DNA of 37,121 bases from JABCPE02 sp963520375 (GTDB lineage: Bacteria; Bacteroidota; Bacteroidia; Flavobacteriales; Weeksellaceae), in NCBI GenBank assembly GCA_963520375.1, contig CAUQQF010000018.1, positions 1 to 37,121 on the forward strand, given 5' to 3'. The translations under genes and the position numbers were made by a program. The notes beneath the pieces were generated by a model. The model ran no database searches, was not told where the DNA came from, and saw only the letters and a list, made by a program, of their open reading frames with translations. The number at the start of each line of letters is the position of its first letter. The first letter of the stretch is position 1. Positions 6,199-13,189 of the stretch are shown piece after piece.

Positions 6199-6957
6199 TT
6201 ATTCTTCTTCCTGCCCAAAAGTCAGTTCTAAATCAAAGTATTCTATAACAACTTCGCAGACTTCGTTGTTTTCATCATATCCGAAATATACAGGATATAG
6301 CCCATCGCCGAAGCCGCTTTGTATCATCGGTACGCTTAGGTCTGTATTTGGAATTTTGAAGTTAATCCAGTCGCCACATTCTATTTGAAACTGAGGATTT
6401 TCTTTGTAGCTTTTTGCAAATTCTTCAGCGAAAAGACCACTATAGATATAGGCTTCCTCAGGATGTTCTTTATGCCATTTTTCCCGAAAATCACAGTAGG
6501 CATCACGGGTTTTTACATCCACTATAGTTGCCAGCCCTGCATCAGCAAAGAATCCGAAGAAATCTCCTTCTTCCAAATCATCATCCAGATTTTCATCTCC
6601 AACCAAAGCCTCGGTGTAGCTGACAGCCTTTTTGTCACTAAATTTCACTCGTGTAGAAACATAACGGTAATCATCTTCCTCCACTTCTACAACCAATGTA
6701 TTAAGTGGAAATTTTCCTGTTGGAACTTTTTGAAAATAAGGAAGCTGGTCGCGATGAAGAAAATACAAAGGGTCTCTTACCAAAATTTCTCCCGTAGGAA
6801 AATGGACTTCTCCCATATTTAGGATAAAAAGTTTCTTCCCGAAAGCCTCTTTTTGAGAGTAGATTTCTTCAAAAGAAACGGGCGGAACGAGAATAGATTT
6901 TACTTTTTCGTACTTTTCCAGCCACTCTTGGGATGGGATTTGGTTTTCTGTGCTCAC
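6199..6957 (-). CDS. DUF4241 domain protein
   Basis: The protein has the features of the DUF4241 family: TGEILVRDPLYFL near the N-terminus, KFPLNTLVVEVEEDDYRYVSTRVKF, then DAGLATIVD, and a C-terminal DGLYPVYFGYDENNEVCEVVIEYF. The frame is open far upstream, but that extension overlaps the hydrolase gene. I chose the GTG at 6957 (protein starting with STENQIPSQEW after the initiator), 22 bases after the hydrolase stop, which gives 252 aa. The nearest in-frame ATG (7068) would overlap the hydrolase by about 90 bases. It is acidic, cytoplasmic, with no signal peptide. The family's function is unknown. It is the last gene of a long minus-strand series. Confidence 0.75.
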   Translation of the reverse strand: MSTENQIPSQEWLEKYEKVKSILVPPVSFEEIYSQKEAFGKKLFILNMGEVHFPTGEILVRDPLYFLHRDQLPYFQKVPTGKFPLNTLVVEVEEDDYRYVSTRVKFSDKKAVSYTEALVGDENLDDDLEEGDFFGFFADAGLATIVDVKTRDAYCDFREKWHKEHPEEAYIYSGLFAEEFAKSYKENPQFQIECGDWINFKIPNTDLSVPMIQSGFGDGLYPVYFGYDENNEVCEVVIEYFDLELTFGQEEE

Positions 6958-6979
6958 TATTTTATTGATTTTAAAATTT

Positions 6980-7627
6980 TTATAATTCTCTAAATTCTTT
7001 TTCCAAAATTGCAGAAATTTCCTTTGCTTTCGTGACAGGGCAGAGGTGCGTTCCTCCTTTGATGACATAGTTTGGATTTGAATTTTTGATAGGAAAAACG
7101 ATATCTTTATCCGCGGATATTTGTATGATTTCAGGGTTTTCCTTCGCATCCCAGTCAAGGATTTTTTCTATGCTCCATTTGATATAATAAGGATTTCTGA
7201 CCTTAAAATATTTTAAAACTTTTGGGTTTTTTGGGTCAAAAAGATGCCTTACAAAAGAATAAAAACTGTAGGATTTTTCATTAAATGCCGAAGTTGGGAT
7301 TATTTTGTAAAGTTTAGAGCGTTTTCCTATCTCCATCAGTTTGGATTTTCCCGAAGGCGATTTTATACTGGCAAGGATAATGACTTTTTTAGCTGGAATT
7401 TTTTTGTGAATTTCCTGCACGATAATTCCGCCAAAAGAGTAGCCGAGCAGACAAAAATCCTCATCAGGATTGATGCTTTCGGCCATTCGGTTTACATAAT
7501 GGTCAAACTCCTCATTCTGCTCTGGGACGAGCCAATCTATGAAATGAAGCTCCATTTCTGATGGGAAATTAATGTACTCAAATACACTTCTGTCCGCACC
7601 CAATCCGCTGATGATGTATAGTTTCAT
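6980..7627 (-). CDS. Alpha/beta hydrolase
   Basis: This 215-residue single-domain hydrolase shows an oxyanion-hole region ISGLGADRSVF at the N-terminus, the nucleophile elbow GYSFGG with Ser64, an acidic residue in SADKDIVFP (Asp173 or Asp175), and His194 in GGTHLCP. These complete a Ser-Asp-His triad. There is no signal peptide, so it acts in the cytoplasm. The substrate cannot be told from the sequence. It lies 18 bases downstream of the secreted PKD-like gene and just upstream of the DUF4241 gene, so it is probably cotranscribed with both. Confidence 0.85.
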   Translation of the reverse strand: MKLYIISGLGADRSVFEYINFPSEMELHFIDWLVPEQNEEFDHYVNRMAESINPDEDFCLLGYSFGGIIVQEIHKKIPAKKVIILASIKSPSGKSKLMEIGKRSKLYKIIPTSAFNEKSYSFYSFVRHLFDPKNPKVLKYFKVRNPYYIKWSIEKILDWDAKENPEIIQISADKDIVFPIKNSNPNYVIKGGTHLCPVTKAKEISAILEKEFREL

Positions 7628-7645
7628 TGCTGTTGTTTTATATTT

Positions 7646-8260
7646 TTAGAAAAATTTCCAAAAATTATCATCATAAGGTTTGGTGAATTTTTTATAGCAA
7701 GATTTAGAAACCACAGTCACAGAAACTGTTACGATTTGGTTGTCTTTGGAATAGCTGAATTGTGGTGCTTTTTCTGTGGAATATTGTTTCTGTCCATTCT
7801 TATAAAGTACTTCCCAAGTATAGCTGAAATCTTTACTGGAATTACTAAAAAATCCTAATCTGTCATTGGATATTTTTCTAGTTTCGTAGTTGGTCACATC
7901 TATATCGCAATCTCCTTTTTTAGGAACTTCAGATGGCGCTTCCTCTAAATTTTCCTTAGCGAGGATGCTGATATCTTTGCTACATTTCGTGATATTTCCG
8001 TTTTCAGAAATATACTGCACAGAAAGTGTGGAATTTCCTGCATTTACAGGCATGATTTCCACAGAATCCAGCCTGTTATCACTTTCTACCACGATGCCGC
8101 CTTCAGATGTCCATCGGTAGCATTCTTTGCACTGTGCATCTTTTTTTATGTTGTAGTTGCTTTTTTCTCCTACAACTAGTGAGGATTTACCTGTGATTTC
8201 ACATTGAGCAAAACCTAAAGTCGAAACTAAAACTAAAAATAATTGACTAAACTTCTTCAT
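7646..8260 (-). CDS. Secreted protein with two PKD-like segments
   Basis: MKKFSQLFLVLVSTLGFAQ is a signal peptide with the Ala-Gln cleavage site common in flavobacteria. The 204-residue precursor then shows two similar beta-sandwich-like parts, CEITGKSSLVVGEKSNYNI to about residue 100 and CDIDVTNYETRKISNDRLGF to the end. The first has CKECYRWTS and the second FSYTWEVLYKNG, reminiscent of the W-x-x core of PKD/Ig-like domains. Several cysteines probably form disulfides. Homology is weak by eye and no function is known. It is probably cotranscribed with the Ig-like lipoprotein gene upstream (42 bases between them). Confidence 0.65.
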   Translation of the reverse strand: MKKFSQLFLVLVSTLGFAQCEITGKSSLVVGEKSNYNIKKDAQCKECYRWTSEGGIVVESDNRLDSVEIMPVNAGNSTLSVQYISENGNITKCSKDISILAKENLEEAPSEVPKKGDCDIDVTNYETRKISNDRLGFFSNSSKDFSYTWEVLYKNGQKQYSTEKAPQFSYSKDNQIVTVSVTVVSKSCYKKFTKPYDDNFWKFF

Positions 8261-8302
8261 AATTTAATAAAAATTTAATTTGAACGAGGAGTGATGAAAA
8301 AA

Positions 8303-9898
8303 TCATTCCAAAACCCAATTTTCTACGATTTCCCATAATTTTCTTACTTCTAATTTCTTTTCGAAAACAAAGGCTTCTTCAGCGAATTTTTGTTCAGAGA
8401 AATTGGCTTTGTCCCAGTATTTGTTATCATTATCATCCACTAAAATTCGGGCGTAATAAATGGCTGGGTCAAGGCTCGTAAAACGGATTTCGTTCTTATT
8501 TGTATATTGAGAATATTTTATATTTCCTTCACTATCAATTAGTTGTATCCAAAAATAAGACTTCGGCTGGTTCTCTAGTTTTAGGGTTAAACTTCCGTAA
8601 TTTTCGGCTTTATCCGCTTCAAAATTAAAAATATAAGCCTTCGGATTTTGGAAATAATGCCCTTGAACACTTCCTTTTGGAATGCTGAGTGAATATTTTT
8701 TTCCAGCTTTAAAGTCTGATGAAATGATAATTTCCTTTGGATTTTTTTCAGAAATTCTTGCCTCAAATTTTTGGCTAATGCTGTCGCTTTTCAGCGCCCA
8801 CAGAGCAGGATTTATCTCTTTCAAGGCCATATTAGCAGTAATGACAAAATCCTTTTCTGGAGGAAGCATTCCGCCTTTGCTATTGGCTAGGGTCAGTTCA
8901 TCTTTTTCGTTGGTTTTATAGGAAACAGAAATGGTATCTTCCTTGCCATCAGCATTATAGCTTATTTTTAGAGGCGTGAGAGTTCTGCTGTTTAGGGCGC
9001 TTTGTTTTCCTACCCAGACCATCACAGAATCAGATTTTTCGGTGTGAGTTACTTGATAATCAGAGAGTTCACTACTTATGCTTTTTACATCTACTTTCTT
9101 TGGATTTCCTTCGAAAACCATCAGTATCCCTCCACTCACAGGCGTAGTTTCTTTGTATCTGATGTTTTTTTCAGAAGGGTATATTTTCATTTTCAGCCCT
9201 GATAAATTTTGGCTTAAATCTATTTTTTCCTTTAAGAAACCAACTTTTTCTTTACCAGCATCATACACAGAGTTTTCGTTTTCATCTTCAAAAGCGATGA
9301 TGCTGTATTTCCCTTTACTCAGATAGTTTAGCTCAAAATAGCCGTCTTCATCAGCTTTTGCGATGTAGTTTGGTTTTTGTTTGAAATCAGCACTATCCGC
9401 ATAGAGTCCCACTACAATTCCGTGTTTGGAGGGTTTTCCTGGGATGAGCATGGCATCGGTTATCGTCCCGCTGATGTACAGGTTGTCAAGTTCTTTTCCT
9501 GTAGAAAAAGCAAAATTAAAGTAAGGCAGCACATTTCCCTCATTATTATCTACAATGGCATTTCCAAAGTTGAAATTATAAGTCGTGTTTTCCTTCAAAT
9601 CTTCATCCCATGTTATGGAAATGTATTTGTTTGCAAGGTTAGAAGGAATGATTTTTTTTATCTTTTTAATCGGTGGCGAAATGATGAGATTTTTGTTCGC
9701 ATCCTTTAAGTTAATATATTCATCAAAATACAGCCGAAGTTCCCTAGTGTTGGTGGGAACATTTACTCTGCTCGTATCTATATTGGATTTCAGGAACTTA
9801 GGTGGAGTGGTGTCTTTCGCACCGCCTTCGGGAGAGCCTACTCTTGCACAGGCGCTCAGAAGAACTATAAAAATAGCAACAAAGAAAATCTTTTTCAT
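8303..9898 (-). CDS. Ig-like (Big_5) domain lipoprotein
   Basis: This 531-residue lipoprotein has signal peptide MKKIFFVAIFIVLLSAC, and Cys17 is lipidated. It is followed by RVGSPEGGAKDTTPP, the signature start of a conserved Bacteroidota family with a Big_5 Ig-like domain at about residues 30-135 (DTTPPKFLKS, then TNTRELRLYFDEYINL and the end motif YFNFAFSTG). A carboxypeptidase-regulatory-like beta sandwich follows (about 140-225: GTITDAMLIPGKPSKHGIVVGLY, then DEDGYFELNYLSKGKYSIIAFED). The rest is further beta-rich repeats. It is likely on the outer membrane. Its role in the family is unknown. It is 24 bases downstream of the beta-lactamase-fold gene. Confidence 0.85.
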   Translation of the reverse strand: MKKIFFVAIFIVLLSACARVGSPEGGAKDTTPPKFLKSNIDTSRVNVPTNTRELRLYFDEYINLKDANKNLIISPPIKKIKKIIPSNLANKYISITWDEDLKENTTYNFNFGNAIVDNNEGNVLPYFNFAFSTGKELDNLYISGTITDAMLIPGKPSKHGIVVGLYADSADFKQKPNYIAKADEDGYFELNYLSKGKYSIIAFEDENENSVYDAGKEKVGFLKEKIDLSQNLSGLKMKIYPSEKNIRYKETTPVSGGILMVFEGNPKKVDVKSISSELSDYQVTHTEKSDSVMVWVGKQSALNSRTLTPLKISYNADGKEDTISVSYKTNEKDELTLANSKGGMLPPEKDFVITANMALKEINPALWALKSDSISQKFEARISEKNPKEIIISSDFKAGKKYSLSIPKGSVQGHYFQNPKAYIFNFEADKAENYGSLTLKLENQPKSYFWIQLIDSEGNIKYSQYTNKNEIRFTSLDPAIYYARILVDDNDNKYWDKANFSEQKFAEEAFVFEKKLEVRKLWEIVENWVLE

Positions 9899-9922
9899 GA
9901 AACAAAAATAAGTTTTTTTAAT

Positions 9923-11287
9923 TTAATCTTCCTCCTCTGTAGATTCTGAGGTTTTTTGTATGATTTCCTCTGTTTTTATCGCTTTTAGGCTGTCCGTAGA
10001 GGTTTTCTTTGGTTTCTTCTTTGGAGTTTTTGCCCTTTCGGTATCTTCTGCAAAAACTTCTGTGGAATCTGCAGTTTCGGCATCTGGATTTATCACTTTA
10101 TCAATTTCAAAAGGAAAATCTTCAAAGAGCGTGGAAAGAAGCATCGTTCCGTATATTTTTCTGGAATACTTGTTGCTTAGGGCGATGATGGTGGTTTTGG
10201 ATTCTCTCAGATGGATGAAAACCGTGTTAGAGCCGTGCCACCAGCCGTTGTGATAGGTTAGTTTTTTCCCTTCATCAAATACTTTTAGTCTAAATCCAAG
10301 ACCATAGTTATTCACGCCTTTTTTCTCGTTGCTGTATGGCTCAAAAACCTTTTCCATCAGTTCTTTTGGAAGAAAATCTTTTGAAAACATTGCTTTTGAA
10401 AAATTGAACAAATCGCGTGGAGTAGTGTAGATGTTTTTATCTCCATAAATCAAATCGTATTCGTTTAAAGGATAAAGTCTGGTGCTTCTTTGGTAAAAAG
10501 ACTGCGAAGCAGAATTGATATGTTTTTCTTCAAAAACAAAAGTATTTTTCATTTTTAAAGGAGCGAAAACCATTTCTTTCATCGCCTCTGGATAGGTTTT
10601 TCCAGTAAATTTTTCGATGATTAGCGCCAGAATAGCATAGTTGAAATTATTATACATAAAACCAGTATCGGTCTGTCTGGCAAGTTCTGGTTTGTGTTTT
10701 GCAACGAGGTCAAAAATTTCTTGATTGGTAAAGAATTTATTTTTAGGTTTTATATCATTTTCTTCCAAGAAATGCTCATATTTGGGAAGTCCACTGCGAT
10801 GGGTGAGCAGGTGCTGAATTGTTACATCAGGATACGGAAAACTCGGAAAAATGGATTTTATTTTTTGTTCAAGACTGATTTTTTTCGCTTCCACTAATTT
10901 TAAAACCGCCATCGCTGTGATGGGTTTGCTTATGGATGCCAAATGAAGCGGAGTGTCTTTGTTAATCGGCATTTGGTTGTTTTCCCTGCCAAAACCTTTG
11001 TATTTTTCTAAAAGAATATTGTCGCCGTGTGCTACTAAAACTCCACCGCTCATATCGGTGCTGTTCCAGATGTTTTCGTAATATTGGTTAAGGGAATTTA
11101 CGATTTTCTGCTGGTTTTCCAGTTTTAATTTTTCTCCCTTGAAGACATTGTCTACATCTACATTGCCGAAATTAGGAAGATTTGAAGCTGAATAATATCC
11201 GTTGCTGGTTGTTGTGGATTCTTTTTTGGAGCACGAAAAAAATAGAAAAAATGCAAGAAATCCTATGTGGGATAGATTTATTTTCAT
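9923..11287 (-). CDS. Serine hydrolase of the beta-lactamase / class C fold, lipoprotein
   Basis: Starting at the ATG at 11287 gives 454 aa and a proper lipoprotein signal (MKINLSHIGFLAFFLFFSC, Cys19). The upstream ATG at 11311 would add a basic stretch before it. Active-site motifs of the penicillin-binding / class C family are intact: Ser118-x-x-Lys121 in LASISKP, Tyr212-x-Asn214 in MYNNFNY, and His346-x-Gly348 in YHNGWWHG. After residue about 385 there is a charged, low-complexity Thr/Lys/Glu tail. Such proteins are usually peptidases or esterases of the cell envelope and seldom true resistance enzymes. I do not infer antibiotic resistance. The next gene upstream is 83 bases away. Confidence 0.88.
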   Translation of the reverse strand: MKINLSHIGFLAFFLFFSCSKKESTTTSNGYYSASNLPNFGNVDVDNVFKGEKLKLENQQKIVNSLNQYYENIWNSTDMSGGVLVAHGDNILLEKYKGFGRENNQMPINKDTPLHLASISKPITAMAVLKLVEAKKISLEQKIKSIFPSFPYPDVTIQHLLTHRSGLPKYEHFLEENDIKPKNKFFTNQEIFDLVAKHKPELARQTDTGFMYNNFNYAILALIIEKFTGKTYPEAMKEMVFAPLKMKNTFVFEEKHINSASQSFYQRSTRLYPLNEYDLIYGDKNIYTTPRDLFNFSKAMFSKDFLPKELMEKVFEPYSNEKKGVNNYGLGFRLKVFDEGKKLTYHNGWWHGSNTVFIHLRESKTTIIALSNKYSRKIYGTMLLSTLFEDFPFEIDKVINPDAETADSTEVFAEDTERAKTPKKKPKKTSTDSLKAIKTEEIIQKTSESTEEED

Positions 11288-11370
11288 CTTTGTTTTGAAA
11301 TTTTCGCGCAAAATAGGATAAAAACAAGAAAAATGAATAATAATTATCGTTAAATCTATGTTAAATGATG

Positions 11371-12306
11371 CTAATTTTCAGCAGTGAAAGCCAAGATTTT
11401 ATCCACGATGACTTGGGCTAATTTTATTTTGCTTTCGTGAGTCCAACCTGCGATATGCGGCGTTATGATGGCTTTTTCTGAATTTAAAAGATATTCTAAA
11501 TCTTCATTTTTCGTTTCCAAATTCTCAAAAGAAGTTTTTTCGTATTCCAAAACATCCAGACAAGCGCCTTTTATTTTATCTGATTTTAAGGCGTTTACAA
11601 GCGCAGAAGTTTTTAGATTTTTGCCTCTTGCGGTGTTGATGAAGTAGAAATTTTTCTTCATTTTGGAGATAAATTCCTCATCTATCATATAGAGTGTATC
11701 CTCTGTAAGCGGCGTGTGAAGGCTGAGAATATCGGCGTTTTCTTGTAATTCTTGAAGGCTTACTTGTGTGGCAAACTCATCAGAAAGATTAGGTTTGATA
11801 TCGTAGAAAATAGTTTTACAGCCAAATCCAGAAAGCCTTTTGGCTACAGCTTTTCCCATATTTCCGTAACCGATGATTCCGAAGGTTTTACCCAGAATTT
11901 CTTCACCTCGGTTCTCTTCTCTGAGCCAAATTCCCTTTTTAACTTCATTAGAGGAAATAAAAAGGCGGTTCATCAGCACAAGAAGAGTTCCTATAACATG
12001 CTCAGCTACAGCATCTTTGTTTCCTTCGGGAGAGTTGATGAGTTTTATGCCGAGTTCTTGGGTTTTGGTGATGTCTATATTTTCCATTCCAGCGCCTACT
12101 CGTGCGATGAATTTTAGATTTTTAGCTTTTTCTAAAAAATGAGCATCCAGCGGAATTCGGCTTCGGATGATGATGCCTTCATAAAGATGGATTTTCTCTA
12201 AAACCTGCTCATAACTTGATGAAAAATCCTCCTCCAAAACAAAACCTTTTTCAGAGAGTTGTTCTGTGATGAGTGGATGATTTTTGTCTAAAAGCAGGAT
12301 TTTCAT
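11371..12306 (-). CDS. D-isomer-specific 2-hydroxyacid dehydrogenase (phosphoglycerate-dehydrogenase-like)
   Basis: This 311-residue NAD-dependent dehydrogenase has a nucleotide-binding motif GIIGYGNMG (144-152) and catalytic Arg227 in NTARG, Glu254 in LDVLEYE and His284 in TPHIAGW. The first 100 residues form the substrate-binding lobe, with ARVGAGMENID. It lacks the C-terminal ACT domain of long SerA enzymes. It may be the 3-phosphoglycerate dehydrogenase of serine synthesis or another 2-ketoacid reductase, and there is no serC or serB beside it to decide. Its ATG directly abuts the stop codon of the upstream HU-CCDC81-like gene, so the two are translationally linked. Confidence 0.85.
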   Translation of the reverse strand: MKILLLDKNHPLITEQLSEKGFVLEEDFSSSYEQVLEKIHLYEGIIIRSRIPLDAHFLEKAKNLKFIARVGAGMENIDITKTQELGIKLINSPEGNKDAVAEHVIGTLLVLMNRLFISSNEVKKGIWLREENRGEEILGKTFGIIGYGNMGKAVAKRLSGFGCKTIFYDIKPNLSDEFATQVSLQELQENADILSLHTPLTEDTLYMIDEEFISKMKKNFYFINTARGKNLKTSALVNALKSDKIKGACLDVLEYEKTSFENLETKNEDLEYLLNSEKAIITPHIAGWTHESKIKLAQVIVDKILAFTAEN

Positions 12307-13002
12307 TTAGTATTCTAATTGTAAACTGTCAATCGTTATAGAATCTGCTGTGGAAGGTGATACAGCTTGTGGAATTTCAGTTTGTGCGGATTGGATAGAG
12401 TCTTGTTTTGCACTATCATCAATAGATTTATCCGATTTTCCATAATTATAATATAGAAATACAAGTCCAGCAAGAACAATGAATAATAATACCCACCAAA
12501 TACCATTGTTTGATTTTTCTTGTTTTTGTGGTTCTGTTTTTGTGGATTCTTGCTTTTGGGTCGGTTCTTCTTTAATGGTTGATGCAGGAGAAATTTCAGA
12601 TAAATTAACTTCTTCCAGTCCAAAGAATTCCATAGATTGCGGGATTTTAGTTTCTTCCCGTATGATATCTATTTCTTTAAGGGAAAGCTCCCCGAGGTAT
12701 TTAAGATTTAATTTTTTTTGGAGCATGAGTAGTCTTATCCATTCACGCACAGTATCTCTTATTTCAGATTGTATAATGAATAGGTTCTCACCTGTTTTTT
12801 CTGCTATATAATGGGCAAGGCTGGAATCAAAGACAGTGGTGTTGTCTTCAAAATAGATATGCTCACTTGGAGGAAGAATTTTAGAAGATTCTGCATCCAC
12901 AACAGCATGTTCTTTTTCAAGTCTAAAAATCCCAAAATCAGGAACTTCCACCCTTGGTTTTTGCTCCTGTAAATAACTGTATATGTAAAAAGCTAAATCC
13001 AT
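12307..13002 (-). CDS. Membrane protein with CCDC81-like HU domains
   Basis: This 231-residue protein begins with the bacterial CCDC81-like HU module (about 1-60: AFYIYSYLQEQKPRVEVPDFG, then SSKILPPSEHIYFED) and a second module (about 65-120: HYIAEKTGENLFIIQSEIRDTVREWI). A Lys/Gln/Glu linker, one membrane helix (about 170-187, WVLLFIVLAGLVFLYY) and a short Ser/Asp tail outside the membrane complete it. In many Bacteroidota the C-terminus carries a SPOR domain that binds denuded peptidoglycan, and here the tail is too short for one. The HU modules are on the cytoplasmic side. A link between nucleoid or cytoskeleton and envelope is conjectural. Confidence 0.75.
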   Translation of the reverse strand: MDLAFYIYSYLQEQKPRVEVPDFGIFRLEKEHAVVDAESSKILPPSEHIYFEDNTTVFDSSLAHYIAEKTGENLFIIQSEIRDTVREWIRLLMLQKKLNLKYLGELSLKEIDIIREETKIPQSMEFFGLEEVNLSEISPASTIKEEPTQKQESTKTEPQKQEKSNNGIWWVLLFIVLAGLVFLYYNYGKSDKSIDDSAKQDSIQSAQTEIPQAVSPSTADSITIDSLQLEY

Positions 13003-13010
13003 ACTAGATG

Positions 13011-13044
13011 CAAATTTAGGAAAAATTAAGATAACTTTATCAAA
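13011..13044 (-). promoter_or_regulatory. Promoter of the 13002-6199 gene series
   Basis: On the minus strand TTTG (plus 13041-13044), 22 bases, then TAAATTTG (plus 13011-13018), an exact TAnnTTTG match, lies 8 bases before the ATG. The spacing is slightly long. The short leader suggests a transcript with almost no 5' untranslated region. Confidence 0.5.
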
Positions 13045-13130
13045 AATTTAATATTTAGTTTATTTAAAATGATGAATTTCGGATATTTTTAACAAAACAT
13101 CAAAAAAATAACAAAAAAAACATAAAAACA

Positions 13131-13162
13131 TTTGGTTGTTTAAAAAATATTTAACACCTTTG
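13131..13162 (+). promoter_or_regulatory. Promoter of susC/susD
   Basis: TTTG (13131-13134), 20 bases, then CACCTTTG (13155-13162) departs from TAnnTTTG only at the first base. It ends 27 bases before the ATG at 13190. The AT-rich stretch 13045-13130 holds no gene. Confidence 0.6.
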
Positions 13163-13189
13163 CTCAATGGTTATTAAATTTTGTTAAAA

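Noticed and set aside
6958..7158. Longer start for the DUF4241 protein.
   Set aside because: The extension is read out of the hydrolase gene in another frame and is basic and unlike the family.
9923..11287. Antibiotic-resistance beta-lactamase.
   Set aside because: The motifs are those of the broad serine-hydrolase family, and the lipoprotein form and charged tail are more typical of envelope peptidases or esterases.
12336..12623. Second minus-strand frame inside the HU-CCDC81-like gene.
   Set aside because: It is a frame shadow of a Lys/Gln-rich linker and lacks its own start region or homology.
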